In this document: positions 21,507-32,355 of the stretch, piece by piece | How positions within the stretch are numbered: position 1 is the stretch's first letter | How the letters are laid out: the number at the start of each line of letters is the position of its first letter | From: Gautieria morchelliformis | Lineage: Eukaryota > Basidiomycota > Agaricomycetes > Gomphales > Gomphaceae | NCBI GenBank assembly: GCA_015179125.1 | Contig: WHVA01000041.1 | Location: 248,001-312,000, forward strand | Direction of reading: 5' to 3' | Length of the DNA stretch: 64,000 nucleotides | Program-made: the position numbers and the translations under genes | The notes under the pieces: generated by a model | Database searches by the model: none | The model's input: the letters and a program-made list of their open reading frames with translations, nothing else | What the model was told of the DNA's origin: nothing

Positions 21507-24375
21507 TATGCTGATAGTAATGAAAAAGCTGGGTCCCAATGGAGAACCTTGCATCCGTACAGTACTGGACAAGCGTGAGCAGAATCAAAACACACGCAAA
21601 TTAGCAAGCCCACTCCCTAATATTGAAACTATCCTGACCAACGTCCTACGACACCCATTCAGAACGCTAGTGGACGGGAGGGATGCGTATGAGCAGATCC
21701 ACGTCATCAATGAACGTGTCGGTCGTACGACTTTCAACACACCTGATGGAACAATGGAGAGTTTAGTTATGCAGCAAGGAGATTGCAACGGTCCAGCAAC
21801 ATACCAGGCTGTCATGAACGATATCTTTGGTGAACACCTTGGTGTCTTCATGGACGTATATCTAGATGACATAGTGATTTACTCAAACTCAATCGATGAC
21901 CACATAAAACACTGCAAATTAGTCATTGATATCCTGCGCTGAGAAAAAATGTACCTTTCCACACCAGATAAGCTCCAATTTTTTGCGAAGGAAATGAAGA
22001 TCCTGGTCCACATAATCGACGCACAAGGAATTGTCATGGACCCTGAAGAAGTTGACCGAATATTGAACTGGAAAACACCTACGGGTAGGGACACCCTGGC
22101 TTCCTTCATAGGCACTGTCAGCTACATAGCTCCAAACTGCAAAGACATACGCAAGTCAATGGGAATCCTAATGAACTGGACAGGATCGACAGCATTGTGG
22201 AGATGGGGTCCTACGGAGCAAAGAGCCTCCGATTCTGTGAAACAAATCGTACAGACTCACCGGGATTCCCACCGAACCGCAATCAACTACGCGGCAAATG
22301 CTCCACTGGTGAACTTGATCTGTGACGCATCATTAGGGGGAGCAGGCAGTGTCCTGACACAAGGCACGGACATAAAAAACGCTGCAACAATCGCATTCTG
22401 GTCAGCCAAATTTAATCCTGCGCAACAGAATTACCCTGTACATGACTGTGAACACCTTGCAATAATAGAATCCCTCAAACACTTCCGTCACCTGCTGCAA
22501 GGAATCAGGTTTCGGATATTCACTGATCACAAACCGCTTGAATACATACTTACCCAGAAAAGCTTGTCAGCCAGACAACACAGGTGGATCGACGTCCTAG
22601 GAGACTTTAGCTTCAAGATACACTACATCCCTGGTGAAACCAACGTGGTAGCTGATGCGTTATCACAAATGTACAATGCGGAACCAGAAGGAACAGTGAG
22701 GAGCAGATCAGAATACATACAGGAGGAAGACTTACCAACACAGCCCCCACGACCACCACAGTGCCTACAGCCCTTACGTACAGGCACGGAGGCGACAGCC
22801 TCGCTGGTGATGCACCTCGGTGCTGCCAGTATGGCCAAGCATGCTACAACCAGGAGCGGCCGCATGGTGAAACCACCTAGAAGACTTGACGAAGAGGGTA
22901 TAGCAGTGCGACCCCTAATGAAAGCGAGTAAGCCCATACAAATGACATACGTAAGGAGACACAAACTAGCAGAATTGCCTAAATCGACGCTTCGCGTATG
23001 TCCAAAAAAGGCAGAACCCACGGCGTTACACAGCACGAGTCACTCCATGGCCACCCCAACACGTGATACACATTGTGTAGCGTACTACCCCATAGAACAG
23101 GCGCCAGACACTGTGGACGAGGAATATAACCCCCCACCATTCGCCGATGTAGTATCTATGCTGGATCCTTCCCTAAGCTTCCCAGAAGTACTGAAATCGC
23201 TATACTACGAAGACAGCTTCTTCAGGAATATGATCACCGCTCCTAACGACTTCAAGAAATTCATGCTCCAGGACGGACTCATCATACTACGAGAGGCCAA
23301 GGGTACCAAGCTACGCACCCCTGAAGGTCGGCACAAGGATCGCAACATACGTGAGATCCTTATTTCGCATGCTCATTCCCTACTCGCACACCTAGCCAGC
23401 AGAAAAACTTTTCATTACTTACGCAAGCACCTCTGGTGGCCGGGCATGTTCAATGACGTAAAGTTGTTCTGCTCCAGCTGCAATGTTTGCACCTCGGCTA
23501 AACCAGTTAACCACATGAAGTACAGCAAACTGAAGCCTCTGGAAATGCTAACGCGATGCTGGCACCAGATAGGCATTGACTTCATAGGACCTCTGCCATC
23601 GTCTACAAACAGACATGGCGAGTTCAACATGATTTGCGTGATTATCGATCACTTAACGTCTATGATACACCTAGCACCGTCGAAGCAGAATTTCGGTGTG
23701 AAACAAATAGCCAAATTAGTCTTCGACAATGTGTATAAACTCCACGGCATGCCAGAAAGAATCGTCAGCAACAGGGACTCCCTGTTCACGGCTACATTCT
23801 GGGAACATCTACACAAACTCCTCGGTTCAGAACTGAGAATGTCGACGTCCTACCACCCCCAGACAGATGGCACAACTGAACGTGCGAACCGCACGATTAC
23901 ACAGATGCTATGGATCACTATCTCATCCGATCAGAAGGATTGGGTCCAAAAACACCCGTTCGTCGAGTTTGCATTTAATATGGCCCGCTCTGACACAATG
24001 GGTTATTCACCTTTCTTCCTGAACTACGGTGCGGTATCGCATCCCCTGATTTGGAGGAACAACGATTCATTTGTCCCTGGTGTTCAGGCAATCGCCAGGC
24101 AACTGAAGGATGCACTAATGGCAGCACACGACGCGATTTTGGTACAATGCATCAAACAGACTCGTACAGCCAACCGACATTGCAAGTCGGCTCCTTTCCG
24201 TGTCAATGATCTAGTCTACTTATCCACGGAAAACCTGTGACTGCCCAAAGGCCATGCTAGAAAGCTCACCCCAAAATTAGTGGGCCCTTACAAGATATTA
24301 CAGGAAGTAGTCCCACAGACATCTTACAGGCTAGCGTTACCGAGCGAGCTCCTGGCTCGGGATATACACCCGATA
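21507..24375 (+). pseudogene. Gypsy-II pol: RT, RNase H, integrase
   Basis: RT shows KKLGPNGEPCIRTVLDKRE, LVMQQGDCNGPATYQAVMND and VYLDDIVIYS. A TGA near 21940 (DILR*EKMYLS) stops the frame. RNase H has all four acidic positions (LICDASLGG, HDCEHLAI, FTDHKPLEY, VVADALSQ). The integrase has a zinc motif (HSLLAHLAS...CSSCNVC), Asp in GIDFIGPLP and Glu in DGTTERANRT, but the second catalytic Asp is Asn (IVSNRDSLFT, codon AAC 23770-23772). A second TGA lies at 24238. The reading runs into the Copia-A insertion at 24376 and continues in frame at 29607. Confidence 0.92.
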
Positions 24376-24862
24376 TGTTGGGTGCATTTATGCTCCTGCA
24401 CCAAAATCAAGCATAATATATTCGATTTATTGTATGGTGTTCCAATCTCTTCTCACGTTGTTCTTGTACCATGCATCCACTTCTCTGATTATTTTCGAAA
24501 TTTTCCAGTCACTCTCTACCTCTCCATTTCATTTTGTTATCTCTTTTTCACAAGCGGCTGCACCCAGCGGAGTTTGAAATGACTTCGACGCGCGAGCCCT
24601 TGGGCGCTAAAGGGCCGGGTGCACGTATATGCCTTCTGAGACAGGATTGTACTCCTCTCTCAGTGACAATAAATTCACTGAGAGAGGCGAGTAGTATTCT
24701 TCATATTTACATAGCATGTTGACTGAAAATCATGTAGTATATTTGATTCTAGGTATTGTATTAATACATCAGTGACAATAAATTCACTGAGAGAGTATAT
24801 TTGATTCTAGCTTTCTAAGAACTCTACCGAACCTTCCCTGCCATAGCCCCTAGTTGCTAACA
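24376..24862 (+). repeat. 5' LTR of Copia-A
   Basis: The LTR runs from TGTTGGGTGCATTTATG to TTGCTAACA. Its last ~290 bp are identical to the 3' LTR as far as I can see, but its first ~200 bp differ at roughly 20 places and instead match the Copia-B LTR almost exactly. It contains two inverted repeats with AATAAA in the loop (24651-24692 and 24769-24790). Confidence 0.95.
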
Positions 24863-24879
24863 AGGGTTATGGGCCCCGC
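24863..24879 (+). promoter_or_regulatory. Primer-binding site of initiator-tRNA-Met half type
   Basis: AGGGTTATGGGCCCCGC follows the 5' LTR with no gap. Drosophila copia is primed by a 5' half-molecule of initiator tRNA-Met, and its site reads GGTTATGGGCCC, complementary to the anticodon arm. This site matches that pattern, and the same bases follow the Copia-B LTR. The ATG inside it is the gag start codon. Confidence 0.7.
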
Positions 24880-25627
24880 AGACACTTCGCAGAAGCTTTT
24901 GGGTGTGGAGAAGCTTGCAACAGATGGAAGTAATTGGCCTCTGTGGCGAGCTACTCTCACAAGTTATTTTGAGTCCAAAAATCTACTCAGGCATATAGAA
25001 GGGAGAGCCATTCGACCTCCTGATCCTCCAGTCATGCCCCCAGGCCATATTCTCACAGAAGCTGAGGAAACTCAGATTGAGAAGGCTGAGGAGAAGCTGG
25101 AGAAGTATCTTGCCAGAGAAGGACAGGCAAAAACCCAAATAATCGTCTCAGTGTCAGAGTCACTAGCTCTGATGCTACAGAAGAGACATACAGCAAAAGA
25201 AGTCTGGGATGCATTGGTCAATGAGATGACCAAAAAGCCCAAGATGGTCCTCACCAACCTACAGAGACAGCTTCGCAGTATGAGGTGTCCTGAGGATGGA
25301 GACCTGAGAGATCACTTGGACAAGGCCCAAGACCTCTATGCTCGTCTCAATGAGATGGGAGCCAGAATTTCTGAAGGAGAGTTCACCGACATTATCCTTG
25401 CATCACTTCCACCCTCCTATGAGGCAGTTATGAATGCCCTTACCACGTCGCTCGAAGAATGTGGAATGCCCCTAGTGCCTGATGATATTATCAGAGTACT
25501 AAAGGCTCAATACGACAGGAGAAAGACTCTCAATATTTCACAAGAAGAGCAGGCATTTATTGGTTCATCTACGAAAGGGCAGAAGGGCCGGAAAGACCCG
25601 AAGGTGCCTGCATGCACTAATTGCCAC
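24869..25627 (+). CDS. Copia-A gag, cut by the inversion
   Basis: The start ATG lies within the primer-binding site (MGPADTSQKLLGVEK). Gag has the GSNWPLWRATLTSYFESKNL region typical of Copia capsid (UBN2/Retrotran_gag-like), a helical middle and a basic stretch (KGQKGRKDPK). It stops being collinear with Copia-B at CTNCH, in the zinc knuckle, where the inverted block begins. The frame runs on into inverted sequence to 25735. The capsid part is open and complete; nucleocapsid is lost. Confidence 0.88.
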
Positions 25628-26082
25628 TGCATCATCGCACCGGCCAATCGAGATGAGGGTAACAGCCATTTTTGGCGCATAGAACGTATCCTTCAATGTA
25701 ATATTCACAGTCTTATCTCCAACCTTGTTAGATAGCACGAGTGAGCCTGAACCGAAGGCATCAAAAGTGCCTTTGTTGGCTGCACGAATTGTGCGCGGCT
25801 GTGAGAATGGACTGTAATCCCTCAATAAATTCTTGTGAGGGGTCATATGTGCGGTCGTTCCAGTGTCGAGAATGACAACAGTGTCCAGAGATAAACTACT
25901 CAAATTAGAGCAGTCGAAGTTGGCGAAAGCGGCTGGACTGCCACTCTCATCCTCCTCAGAGGACACTTCTTCGGCAACATTCGCCTTGGCTTTGCCCTTC
26001 TTCTTTTTGGCTTTCGCTTTCTTCTTCTGACGTGGCCCCTGGCCTTCTTTACCACCTCCTTTAGCCCAGCAATTCTCTATAG
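25628..26082 (-). other. Inverted 455-bp block of Copia-A (knuckle, linker, protease)
   Basis: Read on the minus strand, this block encodes NCWAKGGGKEGQ, a Lys/Ala-rich linker, SSEEDES, the protease core VILDTGTTAHMTPHK and LISIGRCDDA, the same order as the uninverted Copia-B. Both neighbours are on the plus strand, so it was flipped in place. About 13 bp (coding roughly KPGH) are missing at one junction. CTATAG/GCTATA at the right junction is possible microhomology. Confidence 0.92.
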
Positions 26083-29000
26083 GCTATAACACACAAATAG
26101 CTGATCAGAAATGCACAATATCCAATCGTAAAGGCAGGATATTGATGCAAGCACCGAAGCTGAATGGCTTATATCGATTTGATTTACAACACACAAGTGC
26201 CGAAGCGCATGTATGCGCATCAGCCATGGAGATACATCAGAAAATGGGGCACATTTCACAAAAGTCCCTACAGCATTTGCTCAACCGTGGCATGATATTA
26301 GGCATTGAATTGAGCTCAAAAGGTGACAAGGTTGTTTGCGATGCGTGCATTCAGGCGAAGATTGCACGTAAATCACTTCCTCAGGAACCCAGAAGCCGAT
26401 CATCAAAATTCGGTGACAGAATTTATTCTGATGTCTGGGGACCAGCGAGACACTCCACAATTGACAAGAAATTTTATTATGTGTCTTTCATCGACGACTA
26501 CTCAAGGGAATCGGTTATCTATTTGATGGCAAACAAATCGGAAGCATTTTCAAAATACAAACTCTACGAGGCCTTGATGCTTCGACAGAGGAATGTGCAC
26601 ATTAAAGCACTTGTTTCTGACAGAGGGGGCGAATACACAAGCTCGGAATTCGAACAGCATTTGGCCAAGCAAGGCACGAAGCATCGGTTAACCGTACACG
26701 ACACCCCAGAGTCGAATGGTGTTGCTGAACGTCTAAACCGAACTCTAGTTGAAAGAGCTCGTGCCATGCTATTGGAATCAAGTCTTCCTAAGACTCTATG
26801 GGGGCATGCAATTTTGCACGCCAACTATCTTAGGAATCGGACGCACACAAGAGCTTTGCCAGACAAAACCCCTTTTGAAATGATCCATCACGAGAAACCA
26901 AACCTGAAGGACATACACGTGTGGGGAATTGAAGTCTACGTTAAAGTCAAAGAGGGAAACAAACTAGCAGCCCGTGCCAAAAGAGCTCGGTGGATAGGAA
27001 TCTCTGGACAGAGCCATGGTCACTGCATCTACTGGCCTGACTCTCAGAAGGTTTCTGTTGAGCGGAATGTTATATTTGACTCAGAGATGAAGGGGGGCAA
27101 AGCTCCAATCATTTCTATTGAAGAGTCACAGCTACCTACGTCCAGAAAGATGATACAGGCCATCTCGGCACCAGCACCTATGCCTAGCCGCTTAGTCAGC
27201 GAAGAGGCAAAGATCGAGGAAATTGATGATGATGAACCAGAGGAACGTCTGAAAGAGCTGCAACCCAGTCAGACTGTTGATGCCAGACCTAAAGAAGCTG
27301 CTCCAACAAGGAGAAGCGAGAGAATCCGTCAGCAGCAGGTGCAGCCGGCCCCAAGTGGTCCCGTAACAAGATCTCAAACCAAGAGACATGCTGGTGCAGA
27401 TATCACTACACTAGCTTACAAGGACGTTGAGGACCATCAAGACAAATTATTCGAACAAGATTTATCCTCTGAAACTGACGGCATCAGTGATTATAACCTT
27501 GCCATCAGTACACTTTCGACCTCCGATCAAAACAAAGATAAGGTGCTGCCGGATTTGAATCAGACCGAGCCTAGCAATGCAGATGAAGCCTTAAATGATC
27601 CTATGTGGAAAGCATCGATGGATAAAGAATATAAGGTGCTACTCGACAAAGGTGTATGGGAAGTGGTTAAACCACCTCCTGGGGCAAATATTGTCGGAAA
27701 TAGATGGGTATTCCTCTGGAAACGCAATCCAGAAGGTGAACCCATCACACCTAGATTGAGGATGGTCGCCCAAGGCTTTACACAAAGCTTTGGAGTCGAC
27801 TACAATGAAACCTATGCACCTGTTGCTCGGATGACTTCCTTACGGGTTATATGTGCCATTGCTGCCAGGAACAATTGGCCTATTCACCAAATGGATGTGG
27901 ACAGTGCGTATTTGAATGCTACACTTCCAGAACCTATTTACATGAGACAGCCGTATGGATATGAGACCGGAGACAAAGATGATGTCCTCCTGCTGAAGAA
28001 AGCACTTTACGGCCTCAAACAGTCTGGAAGGGAATGGTACAAACGTCTGAGTGGTGAATTTCTCAAGTTAGGATTCACTAAATCAGCTTCGGATGGAGCT
28101 GTATTTTGCAGACGTGGACCGAGAAGGCATGCGATTATTGCAACGGCAGTAGACGACCTCACTATCACAGCTGAGAGTCAGCCAATCCTCGATGAGGTAA
28201 AGCATGACCTTGCCCAGGTTTTTAGTATGAAAGACCTAGGCGAGATTCACTGGCTTTTGAACCTCAAAATCGAAAGAGATTGGAATAACAAATCGATTGC
28301 AATATCACAAGCCGCATACATCCAAAAAATCATCAAAAAATTCAATCTGGATGATGCCAAAACATTTTCCATGCCTCTCGACCCAGCCGTTAAATTATCT
28401 AGAGACCAATGCCCTTCCACAGACGAAGACAAGCAGAAGATGTCAAGAATTCCATACAGACAAGCGATAGGATCATTGATGTGGGCAGCAGTAGCCACTC
28501 GACCAGACATTGCATTCGCAGTGTCATTACTTTCTCAATTCCTCGAAAACCCAGGTCCAACACATTGGCATGCAGTCAAACGTGTCTTTAAATATCTAAA
28601 AGGCATGATGGACTACAAATTGACACTTGGGAAAAATCGAGACGGCCTCATTGGGTATTCAGATGCGGATTGGGCTTCACAAGAGCACAGGCACTCATAC
28701 TCGGCTTATATTTTTCAGATTGATGGAGGGACAGTATCATGGAGTTGTCAAAAACAATCCATAGTAGCCCTATCATCAACTGAAGCCGAATTCGTTGCCC
28801 TGACTCATGCGAGCAAAGAAGCCTTATGGATGCGCCACTTTATTTCTGAAGTATTCCAACCGCTGAATTGTCCCATCAAACTTTATTCAGACAATCAATC
28901 AGCCATTGCCATTGTCTATGGCACTCAACAACACACGAGGACCAAGCATTTCGACATTAGATTATATTTCATTCGAGATATAGTCGAAGACGAAGAACTT

Positions 29001-29105
29001 AAGCTTGTGTACCTACCAACGGAACACATGCTAGCCGATCTTCTCACTAAAGGGCTTCCTAGTCCTAGAGTGAGAATCCTCAATGAGAAAATCGGAATAT
29101 ATTAA
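26083..29105 (+). CDS. Copia-A pol: integrase, RT, RNase H, uninterrupted
   Basis: The frame is open from the inversion junction to the stop at 29105. Pre-integrase (IHQKMGHISQKSL...CDACIQAK), integrase D, D, E (SDVWGPARHST; VSDRGGEY; SNGVAERLNRT), RT (VDSAYLNATLPEP, YGLKQSGREWY, active site TAVDDLTIT) and RNase H (YSDADWASQEHRHS, LSSTEAEFVAL, LYSDNQSAIAI, TKHFDIRLYF) are all present. No stop or frameshift was seen, unlike every other element here. Without the adjoining protease it lacks normal processing. The AVDD-type active site is treated as a normal Copia variant, not damage. Confidence 0.93.
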
Positions 29106-29118
29106 GCTTGAGGGGGCG

Positions 29119-29606
29119 TGTTGGGTGCATTTATGCTCCTGCCCAAAATCAAGCATAATATGTTCAATTTATTGTGTGGTGTTTCCAATTGTTTCTCACA
29201 CTGTTCTTGTACCATGCATCCATTTCTCTGCTTATTTTCGAAATTTTCCAGTCACTCCTTATCTCTCCATTCTACTCTGTTATTTCTATTTTCACAGGCG
29301 GCTGCACCCAGCGGAGTTTGAAATGACTTCGACGCGCGAGCCCTTGGGCGCTAAAGGGCCGGGTGCACGTATATGCCTTCTGAGACAGGATTGTACTCCT
29401 CTCTCAGTGACAATAAATTCACTGAGAGAGGCGAGTAGTATTCTTCATATTTACATAGCATGTTGACTGAAAATCATGTAGTATATTTGATTCTAGGTAT
29501 TGTATTAATACATCAGTGACAATAAATTCACTGAGAGAGTATATTTGATTCTAGCTTTCTAAGAACTCTACCGAACCTTCCCTGCCATAGCCCCTAGTTG
29601 CTAACA
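29119..29606 (+). repeat. 3' LTR of Copia-A
   Basis: The 488-bp LTR is preceded by GCTTGAGGGGGCG (purine tract) and followed by CGATA. Its first ~200 bp are a variant (for example CCCAAAATCAAGC and GTGTGGTGTTTCC) different from the 5' LTR; the rest is identical. Confidence 0.95.
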
Positions 29607-31056
29607 CGATATTCCACGCCAACCTACTCCATATTCACGTACCCAATGACGACCGCAGATTCCCAGGACGATCCATCAATCACATCACCAACTGGGGAAC
29701 GACAGCACCAGAGTGGCAACTACGTGCCATCCTCCGACATACGGGCAAGGGACGAGCTGCATGGTTTGAAGTTAAATGGCAAAATGACGACACAACCTGG
29801 CTACCGTACCAGTCCGTACACCACCTTGTGAAACTCGACGCTTATTTGGAGGAACAGGACGTCACGTTGATTGATGAGCTCCCCGAAGGACATGGCCGTC
29901 TTCCTCAGGATCCGGAGCTCGAAATGGAACTACCCGAACATATGGGACCTGACTCAGGTTTGGTCACGCCGATCCAAGCTCATATGGTTACAGTGAAAAC
30001 CCCGCCGATCCCCAAGCCTATAAAGGCTACTGGCGTATCATACACCCCCCCCCCCCCCCACCTCCTACATATCACAATCACATTGCCCTGCATGACGCCA
30101 ACCCCTGATACGTCTAGCGACACACACGCCGTGTTCCAGGACTGGCACAACAGGTCTATGCTGCACAGGTACGCAGGAGGACCTGACCCTGGACCGGCCC
30201 CAACTGGGTACGATACGTGGCTGGGCGGACAAAGCTTCCATATGGCTAACAAAACATATCAGGACACCAACAACGTGCTGTCCAAAACATCTGCCACGTT
30301 CGGCAGATTGGATTCCATGTCTCAATTCTCTGGAATCTCGCCGTCAGTGGCTGCCCCGCCGGCAAATCAGCCACCCCCGCCTCGGCTGGGGTTATGCCTG
30401 CGGGATACTATGGTACGCCGACCCCTCAACACACTCTGAGCCAGACCCACCCCGACCACAGCCGTCACTATGCTCCACATACCGGCCCACGACAGGTGCC
30501 AGTCCATGAGTATGCCCCCTACCATCTTCCCCAGCTGCGCCCCGAGCAAAACTACGGCTCCGACTCTTTCATGGAAAAATATGCCATGATCGGCCTCTAC
30601 AACCATTTACAGCAAGGCGGCAGAGAATCTTACAGGAGTGCCGTAGATGAAGCCCGTAAATTGATCAAGGAAGAAAGGCTCGACGCACAATATCGCGGCT
30701 GAGGCTACCCTAGGCACGGTCGCGGACAGAACAGAGGTCGCAAGGAGCCTGATACTGCTAACAAAAGGAGTGACCGGGCACACACACAAGCCAGAGGAGA
30801 CAAACACAATGTGCCTCGCTCCACGCCTGGCTCGAGGGAGGCATCCCCGGTCCATGGCAGGCAGAGGAACACCCCTCGGGATGCGAATAGGAATGAGCCT
30901 GGTCAGTTTTCCATCTGTTCAAACACTTCACTAATGGCTGAGGACACGGCCGCCTTCGAACAAGTAGTTAAGGCCATAGTCGACGGACTGGCAGATCTTG
31001 CCACCGACGCCTCTGACGAACCCATGGCGGGCCCATCCAATTCTGACTCCCACTAA
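29607..31056 (+). pseudogene. Gypsy-II pol C-terminus: chromodomain-like end and long tail
   Basis: This continues the reading from before Copia-A (DIHPI then FHANLLHIHVPNDD). It has a chromodomain-like segment (LRAILRHTGKGRAAWFEVKW, then TTWLPYQSVHHL) and a 400-residue low-complexity tail rich in Pro, Arg, Gly and Ser, broken by a stop near 30439, a frame change, and a TGA near 30700 before GYPRHGRGQNRGRK. The tail ends at 31056 (AGPSNSDSH). A run of 16 C at about 30045 may be a site of frame slippage. Similar extensions are known in some basidiomycete Gypsy elements; the role is unknown. Confidence 0.72.
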
Positions 31057-31139
31057 TTGGAGTTGCACACATTTGGTCTCTCAAGGGTATGTTTATTTTA
31101 ATTGTATTTTAGTCCACATACCGTGAACTGGAGGGCGAA

Positions 31140-31387
31140 TGAAAGGAACCAGGCTTAGAAGGTGTTACTAACCCGACCCCTTTCAGGCATCAACACGGCA
31201 AGCACTGACCGAGGACAAGAATGGAGTAGGAATTTAGTATAAAAGACCCACAAACATTCATGTATATTCAGCTTTAGTTCTATCCCCCGATACACATTGA
31301 TTATCGACTGGTCTCCTTAGTGCTCATACTTCCCTATTAAGCCTGTCCTATCAACACTCTTAAAGCTCCGATTCGCACTTCGTTACA
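31140..31387 (+). repeat. Probable short 3' LTR of Gypsy-II
   Basis: After the pol stop and a purine-rich GGAGGGCGAA, a segment starting TGAAAGGAACC and ending TCGTTACA has a TATA-like GTATAAAAGA at about 31238. That fits a ~248-bp LTR, but there is no second copy in the window, so the boundaries are provisional. Confidence 0.45.
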
Positions 31388-31901
31388 AAGAGCCAGGGAG
31401 TGAGGTGAGGAGACAGTTGCAGAAATCTTGGTCAGTGACTAGATCGCCGAGTGAGTGGAGCTGCCTCTGCAAGCTGCAGAGCTTGCATATATGCTCCTCC
31501 ATGCTCGCACCTTCTGCTGCGAAGGGACGGAAGAAGTCACGACGTACATTAATGATACCCAACGGCGATCTTGCTTGGAAAATAGTAAGCAGGGCTAGCC
31601 ACACACCATGTGCCATCGTGGCATCATATGTGTAAACTAGGTAGTCATCACTAATTCGAAGACTAGTCGCCGCAAGTGCCTGTTGAACCTTTCTCATCCA
31701 ATCTGCGATCACCTTCTGCTCTGGGCCGGTGACGTTGTCAGGGTTGGCTGGCTCTGGCTTCATTGCCTGTCCTGATGCATGCTCCCAGAGGTCTTGCTCA
31801 AGCAAGCTCCAGCGCATCTTTTCCTTCCACGCCGAATAGTTGTCACCAGTGAGTGGATCAATCCGGTACAATGAACTCGGTTGCGTGAGAGCGGCAGACA
31901 T
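31388..31901 (-). pseudogene. Copia-E gag fragment
   Basis: The start is MSAALTQPSSLYRIDPLTG. The protein has the Copia gag front (NYSAWKEKMRWSLLEQDLW), DWMRKVQQALAATSLRI and LTSLPGS, where it is cut at the junction with the Gypsy-II end. About 170 residues remain, with no stop inside. A family-specific LTR and primer-binding site lie upstream (31902-32351). Confidence 0.82.
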
Positions 31902-31969
31902 GATAATAGGCGATTGTTGCTAGATTTTCTTTCTTCTTGGGCTAGGTTTAGAATGCGGGGCCAATAACC

Positions 31970-32351
31970 TGTTGGGGGTAGACCATAGTTAAGAACACAA
32001 GATATGTATATCCTCCACTCGCGAGGTCTCAGAAGCTATACAGGAGGCTAGCTATTGTAACTAGGGATTTCGGTAGGAGCGAGGTGGGGGAACCACGAGT
32101 GACCATCGGATGACTAATGGGTTGAGCGATGATACTTTGAATCTCAATAACTCACAGGAAAGCACACATTCAAGTCGCAAGGAACCCTTCACATAGTGTT
32201 ACTACGATAATCGCTCGAATTCCACTCTGGCAGCGGACTGTTATTTATATCACGAGACCAAAAATGCAATAAAGGATCAACTTTATTCACTAGCTACACA
32301 GCAATTCGTTTAGTGTTAGGTGACAGCAGGAGATGCTTTCTTTTCTAAACA
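31970..32351 (-). repeat. Probable 5' LTR of Copia-E
   Basis: On the minus strand this runs from TGTTTAGAAAAGAAAGC to ACCCCCAACA (382 bp), with a TATA-like GATATAAATAAC inside. It is followed immediately by GGTTATTGGCCCCGCATT, similar to the half-tRNA primer-binding site of Copia-A. The upstream end stops four bases from the stop codon of the F-box gene. No target duplication can be tested because the other end of the element is gone. Confidence 0.6.
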
Positions 32352-32355
32352 TCAA

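Larger units (their letters stand above)
24376..29606 (+). mobile_element. Copia-A, full-length Ty1/Copia element with internal inversion
   Basis: The 5231-bp element is flanked by the perfect 5-bp duplication CGATA (24371-24375 and 29607-29611) and inserted into the end of Gypsy-II pol. It has LTRs of 487 and 488 bp, a primer-binding site directly after the 5' LTR, a purine tract before the 3' LTR, gag, and a long open pol. A 455-bp inversion (25628-26082) destroys the gag zinc knuckle and protease, so it could move only with help from another copy. Confidence 0.96.

Noticed and set aside
28147-28175. AVDD instead of YVDD in Copia-A RT considered as inactivating
   Set aside because: Both catalytic Asp are present and AVDD-type sites are common in Copia elements.
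30040-30060. Run of 16 C considered as a programmed slippage site
   Set aside because: The surrounding tail already has stops and a frame change, and the run may be a sequencing or replication artefact.
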